Of a stretch of DNA of 10,849 bases, positions 1 to 8,799 are shown piece after piece. Position 1 is the first letter of the stretch; each line of letters opens with the position of its first letter. The notes under the pieces were generated by a model, which saw only the letters and a program-made list of their open reading frames with translations, had not been told where the DNA came from and did no database searches. The stretch is taken from contig JAMYWO010000654.1 of NCBI GenBank assembly GCA_024220525.1, forward strand, positions 1 to 10,849, read 5' to 3'. The DNA comes from Cochliopodium minus (taxonomy: Eukaryota > Discosea > Himatismenida > Cochliopodiidae). Made by a program: the position numbers and the translations under genes.

Positions 1-38
1 ATAAAAATAAAAATAAAAATAAAAATAAAAATAAAAAT

Positions 39-74
<36 letters not shown>

Positions 75-86
75 AAATAAAAAATG
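1..86. repeat. A-rich microsatellite, 6-bp then 7-bp units
   Basis: A simple tandem repeat of TAAAAA units fills roughly the first 48 bases, then changes to mostly TAAAAAA (7-bp) units. It lies inside the intron that follows the last visible exon of the minus-strand penicillin-amidase gene and runs off the left edge, so its true length is unknown. A repeat of the same kind sits in an intron near 9768-9860. Confidence 0.95.
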
Positions 87-153
87 AAGATCAAAAATAT
101 AAATAAAAAATTTAAAAATAAAAATTAATAAAAAATAAAAAAAAAATTTTTAC

Positions 154-1887
154 AAGCATTAGAACTGGGTAGATGTAAGTTGAATTGATAATTGACAAAC
201 TTTTCAAAAAAAATGTCTTCTTGGGTGGAAGTGCTTGGGATAGGAAAAGAAAGGGAATTTTGAGAAAAGAAACCTTTAAGGAGATTCACATAATCAAACT
301 CTTCGTCAGAATTTCTTTCTCCGTTCAAATTTTTAATTCCGCTATTATTTGTATAAACATCTTCATTCGATAAAATGGTTGGAGCGTTCGAGGGGTAGGT
401 CGGGAAAAGTTGGTCTATTCTTTGTGCTGTGAGATTATTGGAGATCAAAAGTCTGAGTCTTTCTAACTCTCTGTTCATATTCACAGAGTTGTCAAAACAA
501 AAAAGATTGTACATCAAAACCACATCTTCAATCTAAAAAAAAAAAAAAAATTTTTTATCTTTAAAAAATTCAATTTTTCTTTGAAAGCAAAAAAATTTGT
601 TAAAGAATGAAAAATTTTTTTAATTTAAAATTCTTTATCTACTTTTTTTGAAACAAATAAATCAATTTTAATTTTTATTTATCTTTTTAAAAAATTAATT
701 TTAAATTTAATGTTTTTAAAACAATTAATTTAATTTTTAAAAAAACTCAAAATATTTTTACAGTGTACAATTCTGGTTTAAAATCCAACATATGAAACCC
801 AAGAGACAATTTAGGAGCGCCACGAATCCAAGTATTAACACCCTGCACATAAGCATCAATCATGTTGAAAGTGGCGTTGTCAAGATTTTGAACAGTCCCC
901 CGTGAAACTTGATTTAAATTCAAAGTGCGGAAGAACTTGTCCACTTTGAGTCCCTTCTCTCCTACGATTTCGCTCATGCGGCCGTATCCTATTCTCCTTC
1001 TGATTTCCATTTGAAACAGTTTTTGTTGAGCTGTGGCGTATCCTTGCGCGAAATACATGTCGAAATCATTTTGTGCTGAAATATGTATTATTCCCTACAA
1101 TAAAATGATTAAAAAATAATTTTTATAAAGATTTTATTTTTTAATATTTTTATATTTTTTAATCTAATTTTTTCATTTTAAAAATTGTTTTTTTATTTAT
1201 TCTTTATAAAAATCTTTTTTTATAATAAATAAAATTTTAATTTTTTTTTACATTTTCTTCTCTGTAAATATTTAAGCCGTTTGTAGATATGTTGACCATA
1301 ATTTCTAAATCTCCATAATCCATGTTTGTTGTGTTGTTGTAGTAGTGTCCCCAAATTCCGATATAAATCAAAACAACGAGAACAAAAATTCTGTGTTTTT
1401 CGAGAAGAAAAAATTTTTTTGAATGAATAAAATGAATAATAAAAGAAAGTTGATTTTATAAATTAATATAAAAAAAATAAAAAAATCTCCGAAATATATA
1501 AAAGTCACAAATTAATTATAAAAAAATAAACCCTGTTATAAACATCCATAAGAATGATATTGAACAGATGTTGCTGAAACATGATTCTCGACATCTCTTT
1601 CTCTTCCTTTGATCCAATACATTGCTCTCATTATCATCGATTAGATTCTCCTCGAGATATTCGTTCCTCTGTCTCATTTTGGAGAGTTTATATCTCTCCA
1701 TGAAGAAAAAGAAGATGCAGAAGCCACTTAATAGGGAGATCTGTACGATCCCTATCGCTAATGTATTTTTCTTCAACTTTGCGCATCTATTCACCACATT
1801 AGATGGCACCACTGTGCTAAAATATATCACAGATATCGCCACCATCAGTATTGATAAGGAGATATATGCGGCACTGCATCTATTCAT
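154..1887 (-). CDS. Membrane-anchored penicillin amidase (acylase)-like Ntn hydrolase, 5' part
   Basis: Exons modelled: 1887-1532, 1390-1252, 1094-762 and 532-154, giving 402 residues before an intron that leaves the window. The family cleaves amide bonds of acylated amines and self-processes at an N-terminal Ser. Seen in the sequence: IYREENGIIHI, matching the family's I-x-R-D-x-x-G-[IV]-P-H-I start; FAQGYATAQQKLFQMEIRRR with GRMSEIVG after it, a hallmark of the alpha chain; FKPELYTIEDV, matching F-x-P-E-x-W-T-x-x-D; and LPSSNA at the end. Ser400, in S-N-A-(W), is the likely nucleophile. The last exon ends with T, so a following GG would complete Trp. The beta chain is missing. Unusually, the N-terminus carries three hydrophobic segments (about 8-27, 43-63, 110-132) with a basic loop between the second and third, placing the enzyme outside the cytosol. 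The start is ATG at 1887, preceded by 18 A. The weakest join is 1531-1391 (donor GTTTAT), but its phase fits. Confidence 0.88.
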
Positions 1888-2333
1888 TTTTTTTTTTTTT
1901 TTTTTCAAAGGTGCTTAATATAATGATTAGATGTATTCTTGTTCTATGATGATGGTTCAATGAATTTATTTATCTTTCAATTTTTATTCAAATCTTTCTT
2001 ATTTTATGGTGTTTTAAAAATCTTTGATGAAAAAAGAATTTGAACATGTTCTCCAATTGAATATTATTTTTTTTTAATCTTTATTTTAAAATGTTGAAAT
2101 GCAAAACAAGTAATTTGGATTTCCAAACCAATTGGAAGGTTTATGATTGTTCAATTTAAGTAGATGAAATTCAAGTAAATTTAAAAATAATATTTATTCG
2201 TTTACAACAATGAGCTTTATAAATTTTGGCAAATGAATCAAAATAGATTTTACAAGGGGTTGTAGAATATACTTTTAATAATTCTCTATTAATAAAAAAT
2301 TTAACTTTTTGAACAAAAAAAAAGAAGGAAAAT
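1888..2333. other. Intergenic spacer between two minus-strand genes
   Basis: This AT-rich stretch holds the 3' flank of the GYPPQQ gene and the presumed promoter and leader of the amidase gene. I see no convincing exon. It contains an 18-base A tract (minus strand) directly before the amidase ATG, a 10-bp perfect palindrome GAACATGTTC at 2042-2051, and a small inverted repeat TTCCAA/TTGGAA at 2121-2137. No core promoter motif can be called with confidence. Confidence 0.6.
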
Positions 2334-3183
2334 CTATCCAAGCAAAGCACAACAGATACTGCAACCTTTTTTTTTTAGAATGAATAGTGAATTAAGATTT
2401 ATAAGGGTTTTATTTTAAAAAAAAAAATTCTTACCAACATCACAAAAACAATCCATGCATATCAAACAACAAGCACAACATATCTAAAAGAGAAAAATGT
2501 TATTATGATTGATTGAAAGAAATTTATATTAGATTTTTAATAAATTAGGATTACAATACTGTCATAACAATGCTCCTTTCTTTTTTCTTCTTCTTTTTTT
2601 CTTTCTTTCTTTTCTTTTTTCTTTTTCTTTTTTCTTTCCTCGCTGCTATCGCTATGCTTCTCATGATGATGGTGATTTTCAATAACAACAGTCTTTTTTG
2701 TTTGGGAGAAAAAATTAATAAAATTTTAATTTGACAAGATTTAAAATATGTGCAGTGAATTGAGAATATAAAAGGGTTATGAAATATTATCTTTGTGAAT
2801 TTTGAATTTATGTCTTTGTTTTCATATATATATCTCTTTCAACGTATAAAATAAATTTTTTTTTTTTACTTGTGGAGGAGCAGATGGATGATTTGGATCA
2901 TTATATACCATTGGAGGTTGTTGTGGTGGATAATATCCTTGTTGTTGAGGTGGGTAGCCTTGTTGTGGAGGATATCCCTGTTGTGGAGGGTAACCATTGT
3001 TATAATTTGGATCTTGTGGTGGATATCCTTGTTGTGGAGGATAACCATTGTTATAATTTGGATTCTGTTGAGGATATCCTTGGTTATATTGGTTATTTTG
3101 ATTATTTTGATTTGGATTATGACTATCGTCCTAATAAATTTCATTTGAATGTTTGTTTAAATTATTTGTTGAAATCTTACCAT
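2334..3183 (-). CDS. GYPPQQ-repeat protein with cysteine-rich C-terminal tail
   Basis: Exons modelled: 3183-3181 (ATG only), 3130-2870, 2692-2555, 2483-2435 and 2365-2334, giving 160 residues with stop TAG at 2336-2334. All phases fit. Residues 2-23 are Asn/Gln-rich; 24-72 carry GYPPQQ repeats; 89-134 hold HHHH followed by a highly basic Lys/Glu stretch; the tail (about 135-160) has CCACCLICMDCFCDVG followed by CSICCALLG, nine Cys in total. GYPPQ-rich arms with a terminal Cys cluster are known from CYSTM-type and similar small membrane-associated proteins, where the Cys are thought to be lipidated or membrane-inserted. Membrane association here is inference. The Cys tail is split over two tiny exons and reads Cys-rich only in the frame the splicing predicts, which supports the model. 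The acceptors at 2692 and 2365 follow A runs and are atypical. Function is unknown. Confidence 0.8.
2963..3064 (-). repeat. 51-bp coding tandem repeat (two copies)
   Basis: Two adjacent copies encode the 17-residue unit [N/D]PNYNNGYPPQQGYPP followed by Q, differing at protein level only in the first residue. Further shorter GYPPQQ units follow. The structure points to recent slippage or unequal exchange within this exon. Confidence 0.9.
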
Positions 3184-3536
3184 TTTCTTCCTTATATTCA
3201 ATTTTTTTTTATTTTTTTATTAAATTATTTTTTATATTTTGCTGAAAAAAAAGAATTAAAAAGATTGCAATTGTTAATCAAACAAAATTTTTGAATGATG
3301 CCCTTCCATTCTAACTTTTCAATTGATTTTTCATTTGTATACAATTCTAATTTTCGTTGATAATTATTTTAGCACCAAATATAAATTATAATAATTTCAA
3401 TTAAAAATTTAAAATTGATTAAAGCTTTGAGTTGATTTGTTATGATATTTTAAGTATTGATCCAAACTCATCTCCAATATCTTTTGTTAGTTTTGATGTT
3501 GAAAAAAAAAAAGTTTATTCGTTTATTTCAAAATTT
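3184..3536. other. Intergenic spacer, CNOT9 3' end to GYPPQQ gene start
   Basis: This spacer of about 350 bp is AT-rich and holds the 3' flank of CNOT9 and the upstream region of the GYPPQQ gene, both on the minus strand. I see no supported exon, RNA gene or clear promoter motif. A plus-strand open frame that runs across 2872-3294 is only the antisense shadow of the GYPPQQ repeat. Confidence 0.6.
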
Positions 3537-4949
3537 TTAAACAAGGGAAGTCAATAATTGATTCAATACTTTTTTGGTGGAATTATCTAAAAGATTAGTC
3601 AATTCTTTGAGTTGAGGAGGAATGACAGTTTTCAAAGCCTCTTTGGCTCTTGTGTTTTCAGTGAGACGATGATAACATCTGATGATGTGCTTCAACAATC
3701 GTGCAGAATCTTTTTCCTTATCTATCTTGAGAACAATAGAAGACAAAACAGTTGTTACCGCATTAAACCTTTCCAAGGTAGCACAAATATAAGTCAATCC
3801 GTTATTATCAAATAAAATTTTCTTTATGAAAAGATGAATGTTAAAAGGGTGGTTTGTTGAGACATTTCCAATATTTTTGTGATTGAGGATAGGTAGTTAA
3901 TTTAAAATTTATTAAGGCCATATCCGATTGAATATTTTAAAAGTTTTTCATTATATGATGCATATATTTTGGATCAATTTTTATATCTCAACATAAGATT
4001 CTATATTATTGATAAATGAGATCCAAATGATCATATTCTCATTTGTATATGTTGATTTATATTGATCCTTTATCAATCATTTTTACCAATAAATTTTCAT
4101 TAAAAAATGTTAAATAGATCTTACTTGGAGAATGAATGTTGCGATTGTTTTGCAAGAATCCTCCCCTGTTTCCATTATCTGAAGGCAAATTGGTATGATT
4201 TCAGCTTGCAATAAGAAATTTATCACTTCTGAATTATCAGACTGAATATAGAGTAAAAGAATAAAAGGAAATGATTGAATGATTCTTTTTTTTTTTGAAA
4301 TATAAAAAAGCAATATTTTACCTTGACCAATTCACCTATAACACCCAAACATGTTCCCTTCAATGTTTCATATTGTTGTGTTTGTTTCATTGTGTTGAGA
4401 ATTGGATAAAGGAATAATGGGATGTGTGCTGTAAATCAAAATATGTAAGTATGGTATGAATATAAAGAATATTGTAACAAAATGATAGTTGGGAATCTTG
4501 TATTATGAAGCATTAAAAAATTTTATACCATTCAAAAATAATACTCTTGTCTCTTGATGTGCAGCTACACATTGAAATAATGTCAAACAATGAGATATTC
4601 TCTCAGATATAGTATTTTTCAAATATGGTGAATTCTTTTTGGTTATATAAAGTTATATGTTAAAGGGATTAATTTTTAAAAGTTTATTTTTTACCACATG
4701 CAAATATGGATAAATAGAAATAATTTCTTGCAATAAAGAAGATATTGTTGATGTGCTATACCACAATAAAGTAGCTAAATTAGGAAAATCTTTTCTTTTG
4801 CAAAGCTCAGCTAATGAATTATCTTTCTTTTGCGGATCTATCAAGTCTATGATAAGCTGATTTATTTGATTCTTTTCTTCTTCAGTTATTTCTTGTTTTT
4901 GCTTATTTGTCTTTGATTTTTTTGATTTCTGTGGTGTATTTGTAGACAT
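3537..4949 (-). CDS. CNOT9: CCR4-NOT complex subunit 9 (CNOT9/Rcd1/Caf40)
   Basis: Exons modelled: 4949-4695, 4634-4529, 4428-4322, 4241-4125 and 3821-3537, joining to 289 residues, close to the roughly 300 usual for the family. CNOT9 is the armadillo-repeat subunit of the CCR4-NOT deadenylase complex and docks regulators that recruit mRNAs for decay. Conserved blocks appear in order: a Lys/Gln-rich tail (about 1-27), then [96 protein letters not shown] and [15 protein letters not shown]. Start ATG at 4949 is the first Met of the frame and is followed by a basic disordered arm; stop is TAA at 3539-3537. The least certain boundary is exon 1/2, where the donor could shift by one codon. Introns are 60, 100, 80 and 303 bp; the long last one carries an inverted-repeat element. 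Confidence 0.96.
3955..4080. repeat. Imperfect inverted repeat / stem-loop inside CNOT9 intron 4
   Basis: Arms pair in nested order: ATGAT 3955-3959 with ATCAT 4076-4080; GGATCAAT 3971-3978 with ATTGATCC 4061-4068; CAACATA 3989-3995 with TATGTTG 4048-4054; AAATGAGA 4014-4021 with TCTCATTT 4037-4044. Short unequal spacers separate the paired blocks. The other CNOT9 introns are 60-100 bp, so this element accounts for most of the extra length here. It could be a small non-autonomous inverted-repeat transposon or a structured intronic RNA. I found no clear target-site duplication. Confidence 0.6.
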
Positions 4950-5261
4950 TGTTAATGTATTTATTTATCTTTATAACAAACAACAATTTTTTTTTATTTT
5001 TTTTTTTTTTTTGGTAAAATATTTTTCAGTTGTTATGATGGGCAATTTAAAGCTAAAAGTACATCATTTATAAAATTGTTAGATATGGTATTTAGATAAA
5101 ATTAACTTTTTTTAATTTTCTATTTGAAGATCAGTCAAAGTAAAAAAAAGAAAAGAAAACGTGATTTTAATATTGAAAAATGGAAAATTTTTGATTTTAA
5201 TGAAAATTTGTTTGTAAAGTACAAATATATGTGTTTTAAGTTTCACTTTATATTGTTTTAT
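4950..5261. other. Upstream region of CNOT9
   Basis: This is the 5' flank of CNOT9, containing long T runs on the plus strand (about 4988-5011), that is, A tracts upstream of the minus-strand start, plus the 3' flank of the small minus-strand ORF. A plus-strand open frame here starts only at TTG and has the composition of noncoding AT-rich DNA. Nothing else is supported. Confidence 0.5.
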
Positions 5262-5438
5262 TTAGTTGTTATTCTTTTTTCTTCTAAGAAAGTCTCCAGT
5301 GCTTGATCTTGGTCTTTTTAAAACGGTGATGCTTCCTAAGACATTTTCTTTGCTTTCTCTTTTTTGGAAGATCATTGCATATTGATCATCAGTTAAAACA
5401 ATTCTCTTTTTATTAGATGGGAGTAAGATATTATCCAT
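5262..5438 (-). CDS. Possible small protein, 58 residues, unknown function
   Basis: ATG at 5438-5436, with A at -3, opens a 58-codon frame ending in TAA at 5264-5262; an in-frame TAA lies just upstream, so this Met is the first possible. The product begins MDNILLPSNKKRIVLTDDQY, has a mixed composition in the middle, and ends in a basic Lys/Arg/Asn tail (FLRRKKNNN). The stretch is clearly less AT-rich than its surroundings and uses all classes of residue, unlike the low-complexity frames in nearby spacers. I do not recognise a family. It could be a complete small, possibly nucleic-acid-binding protein, or one exon of a longer gene whose other exons I cannot find. It lies 312 bp upstream of CNOT9 on the same strand. 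Confidence 0.42.
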   Translation of the reverse strand: MDNILLPSNKKRIVLTDDQYAMIFQKRESKENVLGSITVLKRPRSSTGDFLRRKKNNN

Positions 5439-6321
5439 TTTGTATGTGTATTTTTAATTTATAATTGCTTTCTAGAGAAGCGATTGCTGTTTATTAACCA
5501 ATAGGGAAAAAAAGAAAGGTTGGTTTTTTTTTTTATTAATTTATTTTGAATAATAATATTTTATCTTTCCTTCTTATTAATAATTTAAAGATTAAAATAT
5601 AATATTGAGATCATTTTTTTTTTTTTTTGAAGGAAATTTGAATGAAAGTGGTTTGTTCTTTGAAATATTGCTTCTTTTCTTCATTCTTTTATTAGAGAAA
5701 AAAAAAATTTTATTTTGAAAGGAAATAAAAAAATAATTAATTCCACTTTTAAAAAAAAAATTTTAATCTTTGTCAATCTAAAATTCATAAAAGAAACACT
5801 TTTATATTTATACAGATAAGGTAAATTTTTGATATATTTTTGCTTTTTTGTTCAAAATTTTTCGTCATAAATCAATTAAATGAAAAAAAATAAGAAATTA
5901 GTAAGAAATTTCACCAGATAAATTCTCCTTTTCTATCTATTCATTTGTGAATAATTTGAAAATTTTGATGGTGATTACTTCCTTGAAATTCAAAAGATTT
6001 CATCTGAAATATGAAACCCAAATATCCTTATTGATTAAATCAACTTAAATGCAAAAGAATATTAGATTATGTATTGATACTCTGGTGATAAAGATATAAA
6101 GGAAAACATTCATTTGATAAATAAAAAATCTTGATTGTTGAAATAAGAAATATTGGTTAACATATATCTCATTTTTATTTTTTCAAAAATCAACCAATAA
6201 AATAAAAAATTGTGATTGTAAATTGTGTAAGTAAACTTTTATTAAAGAATCGATTTGTTCAAACATGAATTTAATTTGGATACTAAATTATCTTTCTTTA
6301 ATTTAAGAAATATACGAGGAG
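5439..6321. promoter_or_regulatory. Divergent intergenic region (883 bp)
   Basis: This is the longest gene-free stretch, lying between the minus-strand small ORF and the plus-strand SH2 gene, and so the presumed promoter for both if the small ORF is real. Visible elements are weak: CCAAT at about 5498-5502 and again near 6193-6197, an imperfect hairpin around 5464-5486 (GCTT...AAGC about TCTAGA), and a TTGATT/AATCAA inverted repeat at 6031-6043. In DNA this AT-rich such short motifs are expected by chance. I see no exon or tRNA. Confidence 0.45.
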
Positions 6322-8446
6322 ATGAAGACAAAAGAAGAATTTTGGAATAGCAATTTCAGCAAAGAACAAGTGAATGTAGATAAATTTATCAACAAATTAT
6401 CAGAAAATTTTGGAATAGACAATATATCTTCAGAAAGCACTGAATATAAACATCTGGAATTATTATTTGCTGAATCAAGTATAGTAGATAAACAGATTTT
6501 TTTTGAGGTGGTTGATTCCTTTGATAGTTTCCAATCAAGTAGATTCCTTCCATCTGTATTTACATTGTGTTCGAGCCCATTCTTTTTTGGAAGAGTATCG
6601 ACTAAAGGTGAGTATTATTTTTCAATCATAAAAAAAAAAGAAAAAAGTGGATAACACGTATAATTTTCAAATATTGAATATTTGATGAATAGATTTTGAA
6701 AACATTAAAATATATCAATTATCAATTGAAATTTCAAAGGCATATAGAATTTAGAAATTGATTATTTTGACATAGATTAAAAATTATATTCAATGATACA
6801 CTTTGAAAACATATTCAATTGAAAATTTTCTGAATAATGGATTAAAGATGTTTTTCCATCCACTAATCTTCACAAATTATTTTGTAAATTTAAAATCATC
6901 TACCATCCAATCACCCTCATTAAATTTCAAACCATTTACAATTAAAAAGTTTAAAAAAAATTTAATTAAAATCAGATTCTGAGAAAATATTGAGTAATCA
7001 AGCTAGTAATGTGGCTATCATACGTTTTTCAAGCTCAGTGGGAGATTTGTCAGTGTCAGTAGTGATTAAAAGTGAGATATTCCATTTCAGAATTTTCCAC
7101 CAAAGTGGCTCCAAGCTCTACAAGCCTTACAAATTCAAATCAGGTGTCTCAGACAAGGAGGGATCTTTATTAGAGATGCTAAAATTGATACAGACGCATT
7201 TTAAGAGCTGTCCGAATTCTGGATTTGATAAAATATCTCAAAATAGCTCTCCTCAATTTCTTGATCACATTGATGTAAAAAAATTTTTGATTAAACTTTT
7301 CATTGCAAAATTTGGAAGAATTATTTAACTAATTTTTTAATTTTTTTTTAGGTTGTTAATTATAGAGAGGGAAAAGAAGAAACTATTGATAATATTAACA
7401 AAAAATTAGATATAAGTGAAAATGAAAGAACCGTCAACAAGTCATTCAGTGATATCTCATCAGAAATATCCGACAAAAAGTTGCAAACTTCAGAAAGCGA
7501 TAAAATTAAAATAGAGGAATTACAAAAACAAATCGAAGAGTTGAATCAACAGATTCTTTATAAAGACAAGAGCATCCAAAACCAAACGTTTGATTTGGAA
7601 GAGTTGCAAAAAAAGCATGAGACAGATCAAAGTTTGCTTTTGGAGAAAGAAGACCAGATTTCTTTGCTCCAAAGTGAATTAGAGAAGAAACATGAAGGAG
7701 GATATAGTGAAAAGGAAAAAGTAAATGGAAATTGTAATGAAGACAATCTCAACAAAAGTGACAGTTCCAATATCCTTTCTCTCAAGGAAAACGAACTCAT
7801 TTCTTTGTTTGATGAAATGTCTAGTCAGTTGGAGTCTGCCAGCAATGAGGTTTCTTATAAGGAAAAGGAGATTTTGAAGTTGAGAGAAGAGTTGGAGAAC
7901 AAAACTTTTCTTTTTAGTCAACATCAGCAAAATTCTGTTTCTTTGAAAGATTTTGATGAAATTTCTCTCAAATTTAATGATTTAAATAACCTTTTTAATA
8001 ATAAAGTCATTGAGTTTAATTCTTCACAATTAGAATTAAAGAAGAAAGATGAAGATATCAAACGTTTGGAAAATGAATTGAAAGATAATATTTCTCGTTC
8101 TAATTCTTTGAGCAAAAACGTTGACGAATTGACTTTGAGAGTTCAAGAGCTTACTTTGCATCTCTCCCAAAAAGAATCGGAAATTGATCACCTTTCTCAA
8201 AAATCCAGTTCTCTTCAACAAAAACTTGAAGATTCTGACAAAAAGTGTAATTTGTTGATCGAAGAGAACAAACAAAAGGATCTTCAAGTTCAATCTCCTC
8301 AAAGAAATCTCCCTAGGACCAGCGGCAACAATTCTTCGAGCAATAATCTTAATGGAAACAATCCCAACAGCAATGTGGTTGTGAATAAAAATGTTGGGAA
8401 TAAGATTCAGCAAAGAATCAGCATGTTGATCAACAAAGACAATTAA
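6322..8446 (+). CDS. SH2 domain plus long coiled-coil protein
   Basis: Exons modelled: 6322-6607, 6976-7274 and 7352-8446, giving 559 residues; introns are 368 and 77 bp with matching phases (G+AT makes Asp96; phase 0 at Asp195). SH2 domains bind phosphotyrosine. Seen: FFFGRVSTK (87-95), matching the W/F-F-x-G-x-[IL]-S opening; VAIIRFSSS (108-116) with Arg112 as the phosphotyrosine-binding beta-B Arg; IFHFRIF (130-136) with His132 at the beta-D position. Residues about 6-80 (FW..NF, FINKL, a helical linker) resemble the helical segment that precedes SH2 in some amoeba and STAT-like proteins. Residues about 243-505 are a charged heptad-rich coiled coil, suggesting oligomerisation or a scaffold. 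The last 50 or so are Asn/Ser-rich. There is no kinase or other catalytic domain. ATG at 6322 is the first after an in-frame stop. The TTG at 7481 is internal, not a start. Confidence 0.85.
6668..6684. repeat. Palindrome in SH2-gene intron 1
   Basis: CAAATATTGAATATTTG consists of 8-bp perfect inverted arms around a single G. It lies in the 368-bp first intron. It may be chance in such AT-rich DNA. Confidence 0.7.
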
Positions 8447-8799
8447 ATTATAATTTTTTTTTTCTTTGAATACATATTGAATGAAGTTTTAATATCCAAA
8501 GTTGTATTATCCAATTCTTCTTTCAGTTTTCTTTTTTTATTTTCCTGTGTGTTTAGAAAAATAAAAAAATAAAGAAATAATAAAAAAAATAGGAATTATA
8601 AGAAAGGAAAGAAGGGTCAACATCTGCATTCCTAAAATATAAAAAAATATAAAATAAGAAAGAATAATATCATATTCTACTCACTCATCATTACCTTTTG
8701 GGAGGATTATATTAACTTTTTTGATTGTTGATTTTTTTCTATTTGATATAAAATTAAAAATCACACGTATAAAATAGACAAATTATAAAGAAGAAGATA
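8447..8799. other. Intergenic spacer before the glycosyltransferase gene
   Basis: This spacer of about 350 bp runs between two plus-strand genes. It begins with a T run after the SH2 gene's stop, a plausible 3'-end region, and continues with A-rich and mixed AT sequence up to an A/G-rich leader (AAAGAAGAAGATA) immediately before the ATG at 8800. No exon or RNA gene is seen. Confidence 0.55.

Noticed and set aside
1622-1918. Plus-strand 98-residue hydrophobic frame
   Set aside because: It is the shadow of the minus-strand N-terminal exon of the amidase gene, and ends in poly-Phe from the T run.
2866-3294. Trp/Leu/Ile-rich open frames on both strands over the GYPPQQ region, resembling a membrane protein
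   Set aside because: They are antisense or out-of-frame shadows of the GYPPQQ coding repeat. The minus-strand frame gives a known repeat type and joins to compatible exons.
4110-4313. Separate 67-residue protein on the minus strand
   Set aside because: It is CNOT9 exon 4 with flanking intron sequence read through. The conserved block is bounded by good splice sites at 4241 and 4125.
5124-5306. Plus-strand 60-residue open frame
   Set aside because: It starts at TTG, is Lys/Phe/Ile-rich like noncoding AT DNA, and partly overlaps the more convincing minus-strand small ORF.
5498-6197. CCAAT boxes in the divergent spacer
   Set aside because: Two occurrences in nearly 900 bp of AT-rich DNA are close to chance, and nothing supports their use, so they are noted only within the spacer entry.
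7679-8413. Minus-strand open frames across the coiled coil
   Set aside because: They have no family resemblance and mirror the codon pattern of the plus-strand coding exon.
7481-8446. Stand-alone coiled-coil gene starting at 7481
   Set aside because: The first codon is TTG, and the frame stays open back to an acceptor at 7350-7351 that joins the SH2 exon in phase.
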